A stretch of 64,000 nucleotides of DNA, taken from contig NC_030677.2 in assembly GCF_000004195.4 (NCBI RefSeq), positions 116,027,036 to 116,091,035 on the forward strand, given 5' to 3'. The notes under the pieces are model-generated. The model was not told the origin of the DNA. It saw nothing but the letters and a program-made list of their open reading frames with translations, and made no database searches. The DNA comes from Xenopus tropicalis. Its lineage: Eukaryota > Chordata > Amphibia > Anura > Pipidae. Of this stretch, positions 10,196 through 22,180 are shown piece after piece. A program made the position numbers and the translations under genes. How positions within the stretch are numbered: the stretch's first letter is position 1; every line of letters begins with the position of its first letter.

Positions 10196-11933
10196 AACTG
10201 CTAGTTTGGTGTTAGTGGTCCGAGGCCTATGCATATAAACCACTATAGGGAATGTATTAAAAGCTACTTGAGCTTCAACAATGACCTTATACTGTATTTA
10301 AGTGGGCCTTCTGAAAAAGAAGGCCTTTCATAATTTCCTAAATTTGTGGTTTAGGAGCAAGATGAACAAGAATAAAATGCTGTTCATTTTCTAAATGTCA
10401 AATTAAGAAGGACTTGCTAAGGGATTTTTAAGTGTAATCTATAAGCCCCAAGAGCTGAAAGTTGTCATTTTCACTCAGACCCAGGGAGTTTCCAGTTGGT
10501 CCATTTCTGTGTTCATGATATTTGCTCCTCTTAGAATATGCAGGAACAGACAATGATACTATGGGATAAACTAGAAACTTCCAGCTAATAAAGAATGCTT
10601 ATGAATGGGAACTTTGTCTTCTAGTGACTAACTACTGGAAACTTAATGGTTAAACACTTGGGGCTTACTGAACCTCTCTAAAGTGCTTTAGTGAGGCATG
10701 AAGCATATTGAATATTTATTTTATCTTCAGAACTGTTCTGCACGATGTCCTGTTTGTCACTAAGTACAGATAAAGTATTATATTTTTTAACATATGGGAC
10801 CTGGACAGGACAAAAGAAATTTTGTTAAAAACCTTGCATAATGCTCATTATATTGTTTCTAAGATTACCTATCTCCCCATACTATATCAAATGCTATGAT
10901 GGTAGATGATTCAGATTAGTGTTAATTACACCTCATCGATAAAGAATACAAGGCTTATCTACTAATAGCAGGGCAGGGTGCAAAAATAGACCCTCAACAC
11001 CTGTGGCTGCAGGTGGAGCACAGGAGTGCTTTCTGTTTTCGTCAAATTTCGTCAAAGAAACATGTTTTTTCTCTAACCTCCTCTTTTGAGCTCAGCTCAA
11101 CCAGCTCAGTGAAAGCAGAAATTTTCATCAAAGTAAGTTGTGCCTGTGTAAACCTGCATTCTTCTGTTTGCAGTTGTAAATGTAACTGATGATGTCAGAG
11201 GGAAAATTGCCACTGGTTGAAAGCTGCTTTTTGTTTTAGGAAAATGTGATGGTGCTGGCAAACAGAGGGGATACAAGACAAATGCTATGGTGTGGGTGAG
11301 GGAGATGTGCCTTACTTATACACATGCTAGAACAACGTAGGGTTTACATGTGCTTTAATGTGTGTCAAATGTTCCACTTAAACCATGAGGGCATCCTTGC
11401 TTTATATTCTTGAATTTCAGAGGCTCTAGAACCTTTCACACAGCAAATTCCCAGTGCTATACCAGGAATGTTAAACTGCTTGCATGTTTACATTTTTTTG
11501 TCTAGATTTGGGCATTTTTGTAATTTAATGTTGAGCCTGTTTAGCCTCTGTATGATATAAGACTAAGAACGTGCAGAGAGCTGTTGAACTGGTAGAGATT
11601 GTATAGAGACAGCAAAGCCAGCTCAACAGGTCTCTGTTAGCAGGGTCTTTGAACCCAACAACCAGATAATATTTTACATTGCAGGCAGGTATTTCAATGG
11701 CAATTAATTAAAAATTATATGTGGGTATGTAAAGGCCATCATATGAACAGAATAGATGTGCCGATAATATACTGTTCATGTAATGCTAATAGTAACTTAT
11801 TGGTTACCAAGGGTTACACCAGACCTGAGCAAACACATGTAACACTGATCCTCCACTGAATAAGGAACTTTAATACACAGTGTTAGTGCAATATAATAAA
11901 AGTATGGCCAACATAGGTGCAAATGTATACAGG
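10196..11933. other. Unique sequence, no gene seen
   Basis: About 1.7 kb of non-repetitive AT-rich DNA. No open frame of note, no recognisable transposon end, and no motif strong enough to call. Confidence 0.4.
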
Positions 11934-12304
11934 TACAGGTGTGGAATCTTTTATCCGGAAACCCATTATTCAGAAAGCTCCAAATTATGGGAAGGCCATC
12001 TCACATAGAATCTATTTAAATCAAATAAAACAGATTTTTAAAAATAAATAATATATAAATACGTATATAATATATATATATATATATATATGTAAATAAT
12101 AATAAAAACGTACCTTGTACTTGATCCCAACTAAGATATAATTAATCCTTATTGAAGGCAATACAATCCTATTGGGTTTACTTAATGTTTACTTAATGTT
12201 TAGTAAACTTAAGGTATGGTGATCCAAATTACATACAGTACAAGACCCCTTACCCAGAAAACCCCAGGTCCCGAGTATTCTGGATAACAAGTCCCATGCC
12301 TGTA
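11934..12304. mobile_element. TA-flanked tacaggtatggga MITE, copy 2
   Basis: Termini tacaggtgtggaatc and gtcccatgcctgta with an inner inverted segment (ttatccggaaacccattatt against taacccagaaaacc-type words). Internal landmarks are taccttgtacttgatcccaa, taagatataattaatcctta and ttgaaggcaatacaatccta. A (TA)n run at 12064-12092 lies in the position where other copies carry an A/T-rich centre. Confidence 0.85.
12064..12092. repeat. (TA)n microsatellite
   Basis: Uninterrupted alternating T and A inside MITE copy 2. Confidence 0.9.
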
Positions 12305-12420
12305 CATTACTAATTTGCCATTGATAAATAAACATATATAAAAATGCATATATAAATAGCAACAAATAGTACCTAGCTACAAGTAACAGAAACACGGAAC
12401 AAAATCAAGTTGTGAATGTG

Positions 12421-12695
12421 TACAGCGCTGCAGAATAAGGGAAAATTGTATCATACTTACCGTGATTTTCCTTTCCTGGGAGTACTCCATATCAGCATGT
12501 TCCCATCCCTTATGCAATGGTAGTCTTAAAGCTCGTAACAAAGACGCCATAGAGGGGGTGGGGGTGGCTTTTAAAGCTTTGGGGAGGATCCTTCTGATGG
12601 GGCATGGGGGCGGGGATATCCCAGATAGTGCTGATATGGAGTACGACCAGGGAAATGTTGGTGCTTTATAAATAAATGTTAATAATAGTAATAAT
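12421..12695 (+). repeat. L2/SINE-like 3' tail, split by an inserted element
   Basis: The left part, tacagcgctgcagaata at 12421-12437, and the right part, atgttggtgctttataaata from 12655 followed by a taataatag run, join into the same tail as at 35592-35633 and, inverted, at 62030-62090. The element between them (about 12438-12654) is a later insertion. The family is common in vertebrates as a retroposon tail; exact assignment needs a search. Confidence 0.6.
12438..12654. mobile_element. Hairpin element carrying a splice-donor-like word
   Basis: The arms ctgggagtactccatatcag (ending 12496) and ctgatatggagtacgaccag (from 12631) are near-complementary over about 26 bp. The left side extends beyond the arm and, on the minus strand, reads aatcacggtaagtatgat, a consensus 5' splice site (GTAAGT). 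The interior 12540-12625 is G-rich. I do not recognise the family; no clear target duplication is visible. Confidence 0.55.
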
Positions 12696-12865
12696 AATGT
12701 GATATTAAACCTGATGTTGCAAAATAATAATCAGTTAGAATTTGCTGAAAGAGAGCTGACTGTTGCAAAATTTTTCAAAGTAATAAGAAATGACGAAGTA
12801 ATATTTGGCAAATATATCTTTACACACAGACACTGCTTAAGAATTCCTTTTTTTTTTTTCCACAG

Positions 12866-12950
12866 GCCCAAACATAACCATAAGGAAAGTGGAAAACAGA
12901 AGGAGAAACAGCAAATAGAAAACAGAAGTACAGTGTCTTCCCAAAACTGA
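12866..12950 (+). CDS. Exon-like frame after a strong 3' splice acceptor (speculative)
   Basis: A long pyrimidine run ends in ccacag at 12860-12865. It is followed by 27 codons of a hydrophilic, lysine- and glutamine-rich peptide starting PKHNHKESGKQKEKQQIENR and ending at a TGA at 12948-12950. An AATAAA lies at 13305-13310. This is what a small terminal exon would look like, but short frames of this kind also arise by chance. No family is recognised and no companion exon is seen in the window. Confidence 0.15.
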
Positions 12951-13701
12951 AATAACTACTATTGAGTAATTGTTATGTGTCACCCATGGAAATTTTATTC
13001 ACTATTCTGCTATTTCTCCATTTTAAATCCAACCACAATTTCTGGACTTGTCACAGTTCCATCTCAGTGCTAAATTTTCCTCACAGTTTCCTGATGAGGC
13101 AGTGCATACTTTGCATTGTTTTCCATGCACTGCTTCTGAGCCTGGAGGATTGTTGTAATTCTTCTTCAACAAGTACTTTGCAAGGTAACTGGCCTGCTCA
13201 TCAGACTGTACACCCACACCAAATTAAGCTACTGCTGTGCAGTTGTCATAGCTGTACTGTATTCACCAAATCCCAGTAGAGAATATATGTTTGATTAGAG
13301 TATGAATAAACAAGTGATGAAATTGCATCACAATATTATTTTTGTCTCAACTTAATTTTTGGTCAGCAGTCCGTGCTCTTTCAGCCAAGAGTCAAGTCCA
13401 GCATGCCTGTCCACAGTTACTTTTTTCTTTAAATGTATATATCTATATAAATAATTTTATAATGGGGATTAGTTTGCTATTGTGACAGTTTCATCATAGT
13501 GGAATGGAGCTTTACCAATAATAAAGGGTAATGTATATACTATTGTAGAGATAAAAAAAACACTTAAGCTCAATGTAATTTTGCCTTTCTATTAAATACA
13601 ATGCATTTCAGCAGCAAAGGTTGCTTTGTAAAGCAGGAAACATATCCCCAGGATGGTGCTTAACTTGGTTTTGCAGTCCACTTATCTGCAATACTGACCA
13701 A
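12951..13701. other. Unique sequence
   Basis: No gene or repeat recognised. An open frame at 12962-13279 has no motif. Confidence 0.35.
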
Positions 13702-13984
13702 TAGCGATGAGCGAATCTGTCCTGTTCGGCATAAAATTCGTGAAACGGCAAGAAAATTCGCCAAATGGCAAGAAAATTCACCAAATGGCAAAAAATTTGC
13801 AAAAAGCGTTTGATGCACAATTTTTTTGTCGTCTGCGTTTCTTTTGTCTCCTGTGTCTTTTTTGAAGTGCGACAAATTGTTCTGTGGCAAATTTTCACTG
13901 AAGTTTCGCGAAACAATTCGTCAATGGCGAAATGCGGAAATATGCTACGAATCCATGCCTGGTGAAAAAATTCGCTCATCACTA
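13702..13984. mobile_element. MITE with tagtgatgagcgaat termini, copy 1
   Basis: Left end tagcgatgagcgaatctgtc and right end attcgctcatcacta are inverted repeats. The inner part carries the family words ggcaagaaaattcgcc, gaaacaattcgtcaatggcg and gaatccatgcctggtgaaaa. The same family occurs at 21737, 57646 and 63188. Frames across it (13608-14188) follow from the repeat and are not genes. Confidence 0.8.
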
Positions 13985-15678
13985 CTGACTAATTACACTG
14001 CAGCATTTCATAGAGATGCACACAGATGCAGAGCATCCCAAATTTTGCACTTTGTTCCTTACCTATGGTTAGAACCCTTCCCAGGTTCTGCTCAAAGACA
14101 CATTGTGGTTGTTTTCTGTATGCAGCAATGGCAATTAAATGTTCTAGCAACTGCACCTAGGGCATTGGTAAACGGTGGTATAGGCTAATGGGAGTAGGTG
14201 GTCCAACACAAGTGGTTGGACGATCTCTTCTGGCTGTATGGGAACAGTAATTTATTCTGTTTGAATTTTTAGGCTAGGCTCCAGGCTGGGACTGGGATTT
14301 AAAATAGGTTCTGGCATTTTAAGTACATAGTACACCAGCCCAATAAGTAGTGACTGTATATGGCATCTTATCGCAGCCCTCAGAATCCATAGATTGCTAG
14401 TCTAGGCCTGGCTTTTGCAACATGTGACTTGGCCTGCTGTTCCAAATCATAAATTGTTTTATGCGTTTAAATCTTTGTTATGATATGATATAGAACTGCT
14501 GTATAGTGGCTCATGATTTAGAACTTATCTGAGCAATAAACATACTAATTTGCATATAAATATATGAGAGAAGAGGGAGCAGATGTTCTGCTAGATATTG
14601 TCCACAATTACTATTTAACTATGCAAAAAGTAGAACGTATTTAAAGGACACTTTGTCCCATTTAATTCATACATTTCTTTTGAAGCTCCTGAACTTATTA
14701 GAACAGTTGTGTGAAGGTGATTTTCTTGCTGTAGAGCCTGCTTACAATTAAACCAGTGCTTGCAATTTATTTTTAAGCTTTTGTCAGTAACTGCGAATAT
14801 TGTAAGGAATATCATATTTATTGTACATGATGTTCTGTTAGATTAAATTTCCGTAGCAGCCAAGCTAGAATTGATATTTGTGTGTTAAGTTATACCACAA
14901 TGATGCCACCAGCATCCCTCCATGGAAAAGATTTTTTAATGAAAAGCCCTCATCTATAATTCTTTTTCTTCTCTAACACACACGGCTAGAAGCATCTACG
15001 CCACAAGCATATCAAATATCTTTGACTATAGTAATGCTATGGTCCTAATTTACTCGTTCTCATTTCTGATTATAATTTCAGGAGTTGGCAGAATTTAAAA
15101 TTTTTTTACATTTTAGAACTTGACATTTTTTTTTTCTGTTAAGTAAGTTTCTTTGAACCAACTAAAGGATAAAACTGAAATCAAGCCCATTAGTTTCCAG
15201 TATGCAATAGTGACTTTTGATATAATTTCTGACAAGGTCTCAGGAGTTATTTTTGTACACTCCGACACTACAATGCCCAAGCTAACATCTGTTGTTGGAG
15301 ATCTCTTCTAAAACCTGTTCTAGTCCATCTTGATTATCTGTTTATTGACCATACAACTGGATACAGAATTACAGTATTTTTTTTTCTCAATCAGTGTAGT
15401 TTTAGCTGCAACCCTACCAGTCCTCTTCTGAAAGATCTGTGCACATACATTATTACTCTACACAGTAGTGAGTATCTGGTCTAATTCATTCACTATAAGA
15501 AGGTGCATTCTTTTTAGACTGATTTGCTACAATTAGTGCTAGGAACTTTCTCAGTATGCCTATAAAGCTGTAATTGCAAACACTAGCAGCACAGACCAGT
15601 TGGAACAATTACACACAAGTGGCAGTCTTCTGACAGCACCTTTCCAATTGTCTTATGAATGAGTAACCAGCCTTCAAG
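13985..15678. other. Unique sequence, no gene seen
   Basis: About 1.7 kb of mixed AT-rich DNA without a recognisable gene or transposon end. Confidence 0.4.
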
Positions 15679-15888
15679 TACAGGTATGGGATCTGTTTTC
15701 CAGAATGCTCGGGACCAGGGGTATTCCAGATAAAGGATCTTTCCGTAGTCTACTAAAACATCATTTAAACATTAAATGCATTAAAAATTATAATAATTTG
15801 CCTAAAATAGAGTCCATGGGAGATTGCCTTCCTGTAATTCAGAACTTTTTGGATAATGGGTTTCTAGATAACTGGTCCTATACCTGTA
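15679..15888. mobile_element. TA-flanked tacaggtatggga MITE, copy 3 (internally deleted)
   Basis: Both termini are intact (tacaggtatgggatctgttt and actggtcctatacctgta). The centre, including the cctccaataaggatt and taagatataatt words of longer copies, is missing, leaving 210 bp against about 325-370 bp. Confidence 0.85.
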
Positions 15889-15904
15889 CTGTTGATGACA
15901 CTAT

Positions 15905-15974
15905 GGGGCTGATTTACTAAGACACGAATTCGAATCCGAATTGGAACATTTTGCGTCTTTTTCGTATTTTTTGC
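15905..15974 (+). mobile_element. CGAAAA-type MITE left end
   Basis: ggggctgatttactaagaca, cgaattcgaatccgaattgg and the gcgtctttttcgtatttttt run match the left terminus of the complete copy at 36906. The match stops exactly where the next MITE family begins. Confidence 0.7.
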
Positions 15975-16560
15975 GATTCACTAAAGGTCGTTAACACAAC
16001 GCATAGTTTTATGCGTTAAAAAGTATTCAGTAATTAAGTACTGATTCATCAAAGTAATTTTGCATGCGTTACTACTCATATTGCATGTGCAAAAATTACA
16101 ATTATGGCAAAGTGTTATGTCCATCGCATTGAGGTAATTAGCTAATAGAAATAATACTAACGCATAATTCACAGACATATTTTAAGCGTTAAAAACATAA
16201 AATGTGGTAATAATTCTGATTTTTTCAAGTATGCGTTAACCCTAGAGTGATGCATCCTCCAGGTTTCAGGGAAATGGTAATTTTCAGAACGGTAGTTTTC
16301 AGAAAGTAATGGTTACGTGCGTAATAGCGTGCATTAATATTGCGTGCTACAAAATAACGCATAAATATATTGCATGCTTTAAAATATCGCTTAAAAATAT
16401 GTCATTGCAACATAAATAAGGACAATAACATTGCTTCTTAATTCAGACAAGTGTCTTTTTTGTGAATCAATCGTTAATTTTCCAAATATAAGAAGTGATA
16501 ATATTTTAAACGCATGCTAAAAATAACACTCGTTTTTTCAACCTTTAGTGAATCTTCCCC
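15975..16560. mobile_element. gattcactaaaggt MITE, copy 1
   Basis: The left end gattcactaaaggtcgttaa and right end acctttagtgaatcttcccc are inverted repeats. The interior is full of gcgttaa, cgcatg and aacgcata words. A middle landmark, caagtatgcgttaaccctag followed by agtgatgcatcctcca, is shared with the copy at 25960-26533. It is non-coding. Confidence 0.75.
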
Positions 16561-16925
16561 TATAAGTGTTATTTTTTCGACAATAGCCCCTCCATCTAGG
16601 AAACTTGCGCATCCCAATGTAAGGAAAAAGTCTCTCTTAGACTAGCTTCCTGCCTGTTATTGCCAAAAAATAACTGCTTTTGACTTAAAAAACTCCTGTC
16701 AGGCTTTTCTCGATTCTGGGACAGTACAACTAGTCTCACAATATCATCCTTTGAGAATCCCTGAGAATATTAAATGAACCCAGTATTGGAAGGGCTTGCT
16801 ACAATGGTTCTTAAGTTAATTCAATATTTTCCAGACATTTAATTAGAGGTCCTCTAATAAATAATTCATAGAAACTAGACATCCAGACAACTAATGTACC
16901 TTACTGTAGTTTACATTAGCCACTG
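16561..16925. other. Unique sequence
   Basis: No gene or repeat recognised. Confidence 0.35.
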
Positions 16926-17022
16926 CCTGGGCCCTGGTGCAGGCACATAGAGCAGATTTTGGCACCTATATGCACACTTACTCGTTTCACCAAAATCTAT
17001 TCCATGTGCCTGCACCTGCATA
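16926..17022. repeat. Palindromic element with gtgcaggcacat arms, copy 1
   Basis: The left arm ctggtgcaggcacatagagc plus agattttgg and the right arm ccaaaatctattccatgtgc plus ctgcacc are complementary over about 30 bp around a 25-nt spacer. A related copy is at 56055-56155. Family not identified. Confidence 0.6.
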
Positions 17023-18230
17023 CTGGGGTGGGGGGTCTGATTTTCAGCCTGCATTTATGAGCATACATGGTATAGCAAGAGAGGAAAATATACTAAAAAT
17101 AAGGAGATATGTTTGCAAATGTTTCATGAAAGTTTGAGAACAAGAAGATTTATATTATCATTACTATCATCTTGCAAAGAAAAGTTTTGTCTCCTTGAAA
17201 GGAAAGGTAAGACAAATGATATTTTTTATTTTAAATCTGGTTCACAAAGTCTATATGATTTGTTGACTGTGACCAATAAATCTAGCCAAGCAGCAGTTTG
17301 TGCAAGCTGAGCACTGTCACAGATTAGAGCAAAGCATTCAAAATTTCTTACAGATGGGGAATTTGTCAAGTATTCTTAAATAGAAAACACTAAAATTCTT
17401 TGTCTTAAAAATCACCAAACAATATAAAACTAATTAGATACACAGTTTTTGTAATTTGGTTATTTGATAATGTATTGAACATGTGATAATAATTGTTACA
17501 ATTATTTACTTCTGCTTACAAAATTAAGGTAAAGGGGCCGATTTGCAAACATAGGTTTCAACAAACTCCAGTGTGGTTGCTCATATCAGCCATTCAGATC
17601 TTTTCTTTCATTTTCTAACTTGTAGCAAACTATTCATAGCTAATTGCTGATTGTTGGCAACTGCACTCGTGCAGTAAAAAAATGAACCCTGAAACCCATT
17701 GCCATTGCTTTAGCAAACAGTTACCAGAAAACAGATATATTACTTAATTAGTGTGTTGAAAATGGGTTGTTTGTTCACTATAAATTCACTAAATAGTTAA
17801 TAGGAACTTATACCCTTCATAAATCTCTCCTCATTGCACTCCCTAGCTCTTCAAATATAGGGTTAAAATTAAACCAGTGAGATCCTGTCTATAGTTTATA
17901 TATTAGTCATCAACAATAGGAAAAGTATTGTGTATTGTTGACTTTCAAGGCTGTTTCAGGTGTTCATAAAAAGCATTTAATGACTACAAATGTATGCTTT
18001 GTTTCAAAAGGTTTAAAGGATTTTGTTAACTATATTGTAAATCTACAAAGGATATAGGGCTGTAGACTGGCTCAATGAGTTCAATGGTGAATGTATGGAG
18101 GTATGGTATAACCTTATAGGGAGGAACTGATTTGGAGGTATTGCAACAGAAACCCAAACAATAAACATATTTCTTCTAGACTGGTACACATACACAGTAC
18201 TAGATCCATTGTACAGATTTTGTAGTAATG
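17023..18230. other. Unique sequence
   Basis: About 1.2 kb of AT-rich DNA. An open frame at 17113-17310 lacks motifs. No transposon end recognised. Confidence 0.4.
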
Positions 18231-18416
18231 ACATTATGGGGGCATTAAGTAGAGAGCAATTTTTTTAAATTTGCTGCAGAAAAAACATGATTTTTTCACA
18301 AATTATTATGCAACAAAACTGCGATAATTCTGAATGAAAAATTTAGCAGGTTTTTGTGACTTTTCTGAAACTTTTTTCATTTGTGCTTTTTCAGTTCAGA
18401 TCTACGGTAGATCTGG

Positions 18417-18530
18417 TTGCACCCTTTGACTCATGACAAAGGTGACGAAATGTCAAAAGTAAAAAGTAAAATAAACCTTTGGAAGATTGAATAAGAAAAT
18501 CCTGTGAGTGTCGTTCTTCTGTATTGTTTA
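18417..18530 (+). repeat. Possible Penelope-type tail with hammerhead-like hairpin (weak)
   Basis: A 6-bp hairpin (cctttg / caaagg, 18432-18452) is followed by tgacgaaatgtca and, about 20 bases on, aaaataaac. The order hairpin, gaaa(c/t)gtc, AATAAA resembles the better candidate at 33438. The conserved core left of the hairpin is not recognisable. Confidence 0.3.
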
Positions 18531-18535
18531 TGTTT

Positions 18536-18540
18536 TTATA

Positions 18541-18592
<52 letters not shown>
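18536..18592. repeat. (TA)n microsatellite
   Basis: Nearly pure alternating T and A, with two single-base breaks. Confidence 0.95.
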
Positions 18593-18595
<3 letters not shown>

Positions 18596-19500
18596 GTTTA
18601 TGCTATATAATAGAAATGATGTATTCTTTTATATCATATTAATTAAAACATACAAAAATACATAATACCAATTGCTTTATTTTTTACAGCTGTTAAAAAC
18701 AGAAATGAGTAGGACTGGTTCAAAGAATTATTAAAAAAAAAAATACTAGGATCCACGAACCAGTCTTGTCGGATATACAAAATAAGTTAAACATTTTCAT
18801 TTTTGATGTCCCATTATCTACAAATATAGAAAACTGGTACAAGGTTAGGAGTCATTTATCAACGTAGAGTGGCAAGAGCTAGAGTGCTATAGGGTACAAA
18901 ATATCTCCTATTAGTACCCATACATGAAGAACTTGTGCCCCTAGCATTACCTGAGGAAGTCTCCACTCTGCACTGTCAACCTTATATTTCCCACAAAGTG
19001 TCCAAGGCTGCCCATTCTGTGCGGCGCCTTGATGCTCCATAGCTTGCACATCTAAACACACAAACTAGTGGGAGTTCAAAGGGGCAGTCAGGCAGCACCT
19101 ACCGACTGTCCCCTTTGTGCTTCATTCGAGAGACAACATGCAAACATCATAATCTTAAAATTTAAATGGATTTTTTCCCACTATAATATAAGCCATATGT
19201 AAACATTAAAACTAAATTATTAATATGATTCCCCAACAATAACCGCATATGGAGCATCTGCAGCTAAGCAATATACCAGGAAATTTAGACTTTTTAGGTC
19301 TGTAGACAACTAATATGCTACTGTCTTTAGCAAATCATATTATAATATGGAAACTCTAAACCACAAGGAATTCTTGAAAGTCAGTAAAAAAATTCCTTGG
19401 ATCAAACAGGAAACCTCTGCATGTATATAAATATTTTTAAAACATGCATTCAAACATCAAAAAAGTCTCTCGAAAGACCTATGAAAATGTAGCATTTGTA
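18593..19500. other. Non-coding sequence, possible old repeat at 18845-19140
   Basis: The stretch 18845-19140 is GC-richer and starts with gagtcatttatcaac, a wording also common at MITE ends in this window, but no pairing terminus is found. Confidence 0.3.
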
Positions 19501-20515
19501 GTGATAGTTTGTCCCAAATTGCAGAGTTTTTATGCTTTTGGCAGACACCAGCGCTCTGTAGAAAGTATATTCTCACATACAGACAGATCTGTCGCTTGTT
19601 AAAAATGATTAAGGGAACTGGTTTTGTGGAAATTTATATCCGCTGTGATTTTCAGTTGTATCCCAGGCTGGCACCTGCTGCTTTACTTAGAATTGTTGTA
19701 ATATTCACAACATCAACGAGCCCCAATTTGATCCCTGAGGCTACTGTTTTTTTAACCTTGTATATATCAGGAAAATCCTTTTCTCACCCAGCCAATTTGT
19801 TTGCTTTGTATTCCCGCATGTTTAACAATGTCATTTATTTAAAATGCCAACCGTGATGAAATATGTCTCTTTGGTTAATGTATCCTAAAAACCTTGTACA
19901 TTATATTTCTGCATTCCATCGAAAAGCAGCCATTGCGAGTACTTCATTTCATTATAGAAAGAAGTAAGTTTTCAAATGTCACCTGATTCAGAACAAGCAC
20001 AAGTCTACATTCTTTAGAATGGTAGAAAACTATATAAATATTCAGAAGCCTTGGAAATGTTACTTTTCTGCAGAGCTTTCAGTTACTTATCAACAAACTA
20101 TTGTTTAGAACATTTATACAATACATTGAATACATTCAGCAAAATAGAAATCCGCTGCCTTGTTGGTTGCATCAATGCTTTCCAATGGTAGCTAAGGACA
20201 TATTTTGTTAAAAGGGGAACTAATACAGATTGTCCAAAAAGCCACATTTAGCAGAGAGACTGAGCAAGCTTAGTTGAAGTATTTGGCACACCCATCCAAA
20301 CTGTTTTCCGCTGAAACTGATCGTGTGGTACTGGGGTCAGATGCATCAATCAGCTCTAATTTAGTATGACTTAAGCAGGCTGCAAAAGTGGGGCACCATG
20401 CATTTTTGCAGTTTGCATCTTGTCCTATGGGTTGTGCCAAAGGTGCAGCTGTTTGTGCTTTTAGAATGTAGTGCCTGCCTATGAATACAGTGCTACCTGC
20501 ATTTGCAGATTTTCT
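19501..20515. other. Unique sequence, possibly conserved
   Basis: No repeat is recognised. An open frame at 19509-19856 (115 codons) has no domain signature. Composition is even, with words such as ggttaatgtatcc and ccattgcgagtac, and could belong to conserved non-coding DNA. Confidence 0.25.
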
Positions 20516-21128
20516 TTAAAGGGGCACTGTCATGATTTTTATGCTATACTTTTTATTTCTAAATTACACTGTTTACATAGCAAATAATTCACTCATTTAA
20601 AATCTTATTCTTGAACCAACAAATGTATTTTTTTAGTTGTAATAATTGTAATAATGTAATGGTGTGTAGGCAGCCATCTCAGTGTATTGTGCCTGAGTCT
20701 GAGCTTTCAGACCGAGCCAGCGCTACACATTAGAACTACTTTCAGATAACCTATTGTTTCTCCTACTCCCATGTAACTGGAGGAGTCACAAGCCGGACTT
20801 GGATTTCTTACTATTGAGTGCTATTCTGATACCTACTGAGAGCTGCTATCTTGCTCCCTTCCCATTGTTCTGCTGATTGGCTGCTGGGAGGGGGTGATAT
20901 CACTCCAACTGGCAGCTCAGCAGTAAAGTGTGACTGAAGTTTATCAGAGCACAGGTCACATGGCTGTAGCACCCTGGGAAATGAATAATATGGCTAGCCC
21001 CATGTGAAATTTCAAAATTAAATATTAAAAAATCTGTGTTTTTGAAAAATGGATTTCAATGCAGGATTCTGCTGGAGAAGCTCTATTAACTGATACACTT
21101 TGACAGCATTTTGACAGTATTCCTTTAA
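20516..21128. mobile_element. Kolobok/T2-type MITE, complete, ~610 bp
   Basis: Begins ttaaaggggcactgtcatga and ends gacagtattcctttaa, with TTAA at both edges (20516-20519, 21125-21128). The inner portion has the GC-richer centre usual for the group (gattggctgctgggaggg). Non-coding; presumably moved by a Kolobok transposase encoded elsewhere. A frame on the minus strand at 21025-21255 is spurious. Confidence 0.85.
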
Positions 21129-21736
21129 ATAACCCATAGAGTTCTCTGCCACAAAACTGCGGTAATCCAGGTTCCCAAGAGCACCATTCATAGTTGCTTT
21201 TCTTCATTTTTACCACATGTAAGAGAGAAAGTGACCTGGGGACATAATAAGACAACAGTTAATATATTTCTTTATTATGTATTATGATATTATATTTTTA
21301 CATATATTATAAATATGATAATATTTTTTTTTATTTGTTTTCTGCCTGCATTTGGCAGTGCTGTGTTTATAGGAGCTTTGTGTTGGGCTGCCTTGCAAGT
21401 AAGAGGTGCAGACTGTAGTAAATGTCCTTGATTCACTGTTTGTGCAATTTTACATAAATAGTTAGTGTTATTTTTTCAGGAAAGTGTTGTATACCCTTTC
21501 AATTAACACATGGATTTAAATCTGGGACAACCAAAAACATGGCTACCAATGTATTGTATTGAGACAGTTCTGAGTCACAGCCTGGCCCACTCAGCAGGAG
21601 ATTAGAGGCCCAATCAGAGGTTCTGTACAGTAGTGCTGAGAGCCTCTTTGCCTCCTGTAGGTATCCCTAGTTAGTTGATCCTTCCCATTCAGCAATCATA
21701 ATGCAGCAAACCTGAGCTATTTCTAGGGATTAGTAG
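21129..21736. other. Non-coding sequence
   Basis: AT-rich; no gene or clear repeat end. Confidence 0.35.
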
Positions 21737-22120
21737 TAGTGATGAGCAAATTTTTTCGCCAGGCATGGATTTGCAGTGAACGTTCGCATTTTGGCATTGG
21801 CGAATTGTTTTGCGAAATTTCCAAAAAAATTTGCTGCGGAAAATTTGCTGCGCTGATTTTTTTTTTTTGTGCGTCAAATTGGGCGTGGTCGTGTAAAAAA
21901 AAAAGGTGAGGTTGCGTCAAATTGGACGCGGTTGCGTTACATTTGGCACGGTCGCTTCAAAAAACTGTGGGCTACAAAACAAAATAGACGCGGGCAACAA
22001 AAAAGAAGTGGGCAAAAAAAAAAAACGAGCGACAAATGCGTTTCGCAAATTTTTCACCATTTCACAAATTTTCTTGCTGTTTTATGGGGAAGCGAAACAG
22101 GACAGATTTGCTCATCACTA
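21737..22120. mobile_element. MITE with tagtgatgagcgaat termini, copy 2
   Basis: Left end tagtgatgagcaaatttttt with cgccaggcatggatttg, right end gacagatttgctcatcacta. The centre contains a short run of related units (gcgtcaaattgggcgtggtc, gcgtcaaattggacgcggtt). Frames on either strand in this interval come from these repeats. Confidence 0.8.
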
Positions 22121-22180
22121 ATTAGTAGTCAGTTCTCAGTGTGTATACAGAATCTGGATTATGTGTCAAATACAAAATAT

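Noticed and set aside
19509..19856. 115-codon open frame
   Set aside because: No motif, no splice context, and composition like the surrounding non-coding DNA; within chance for 64 kb of six frames.
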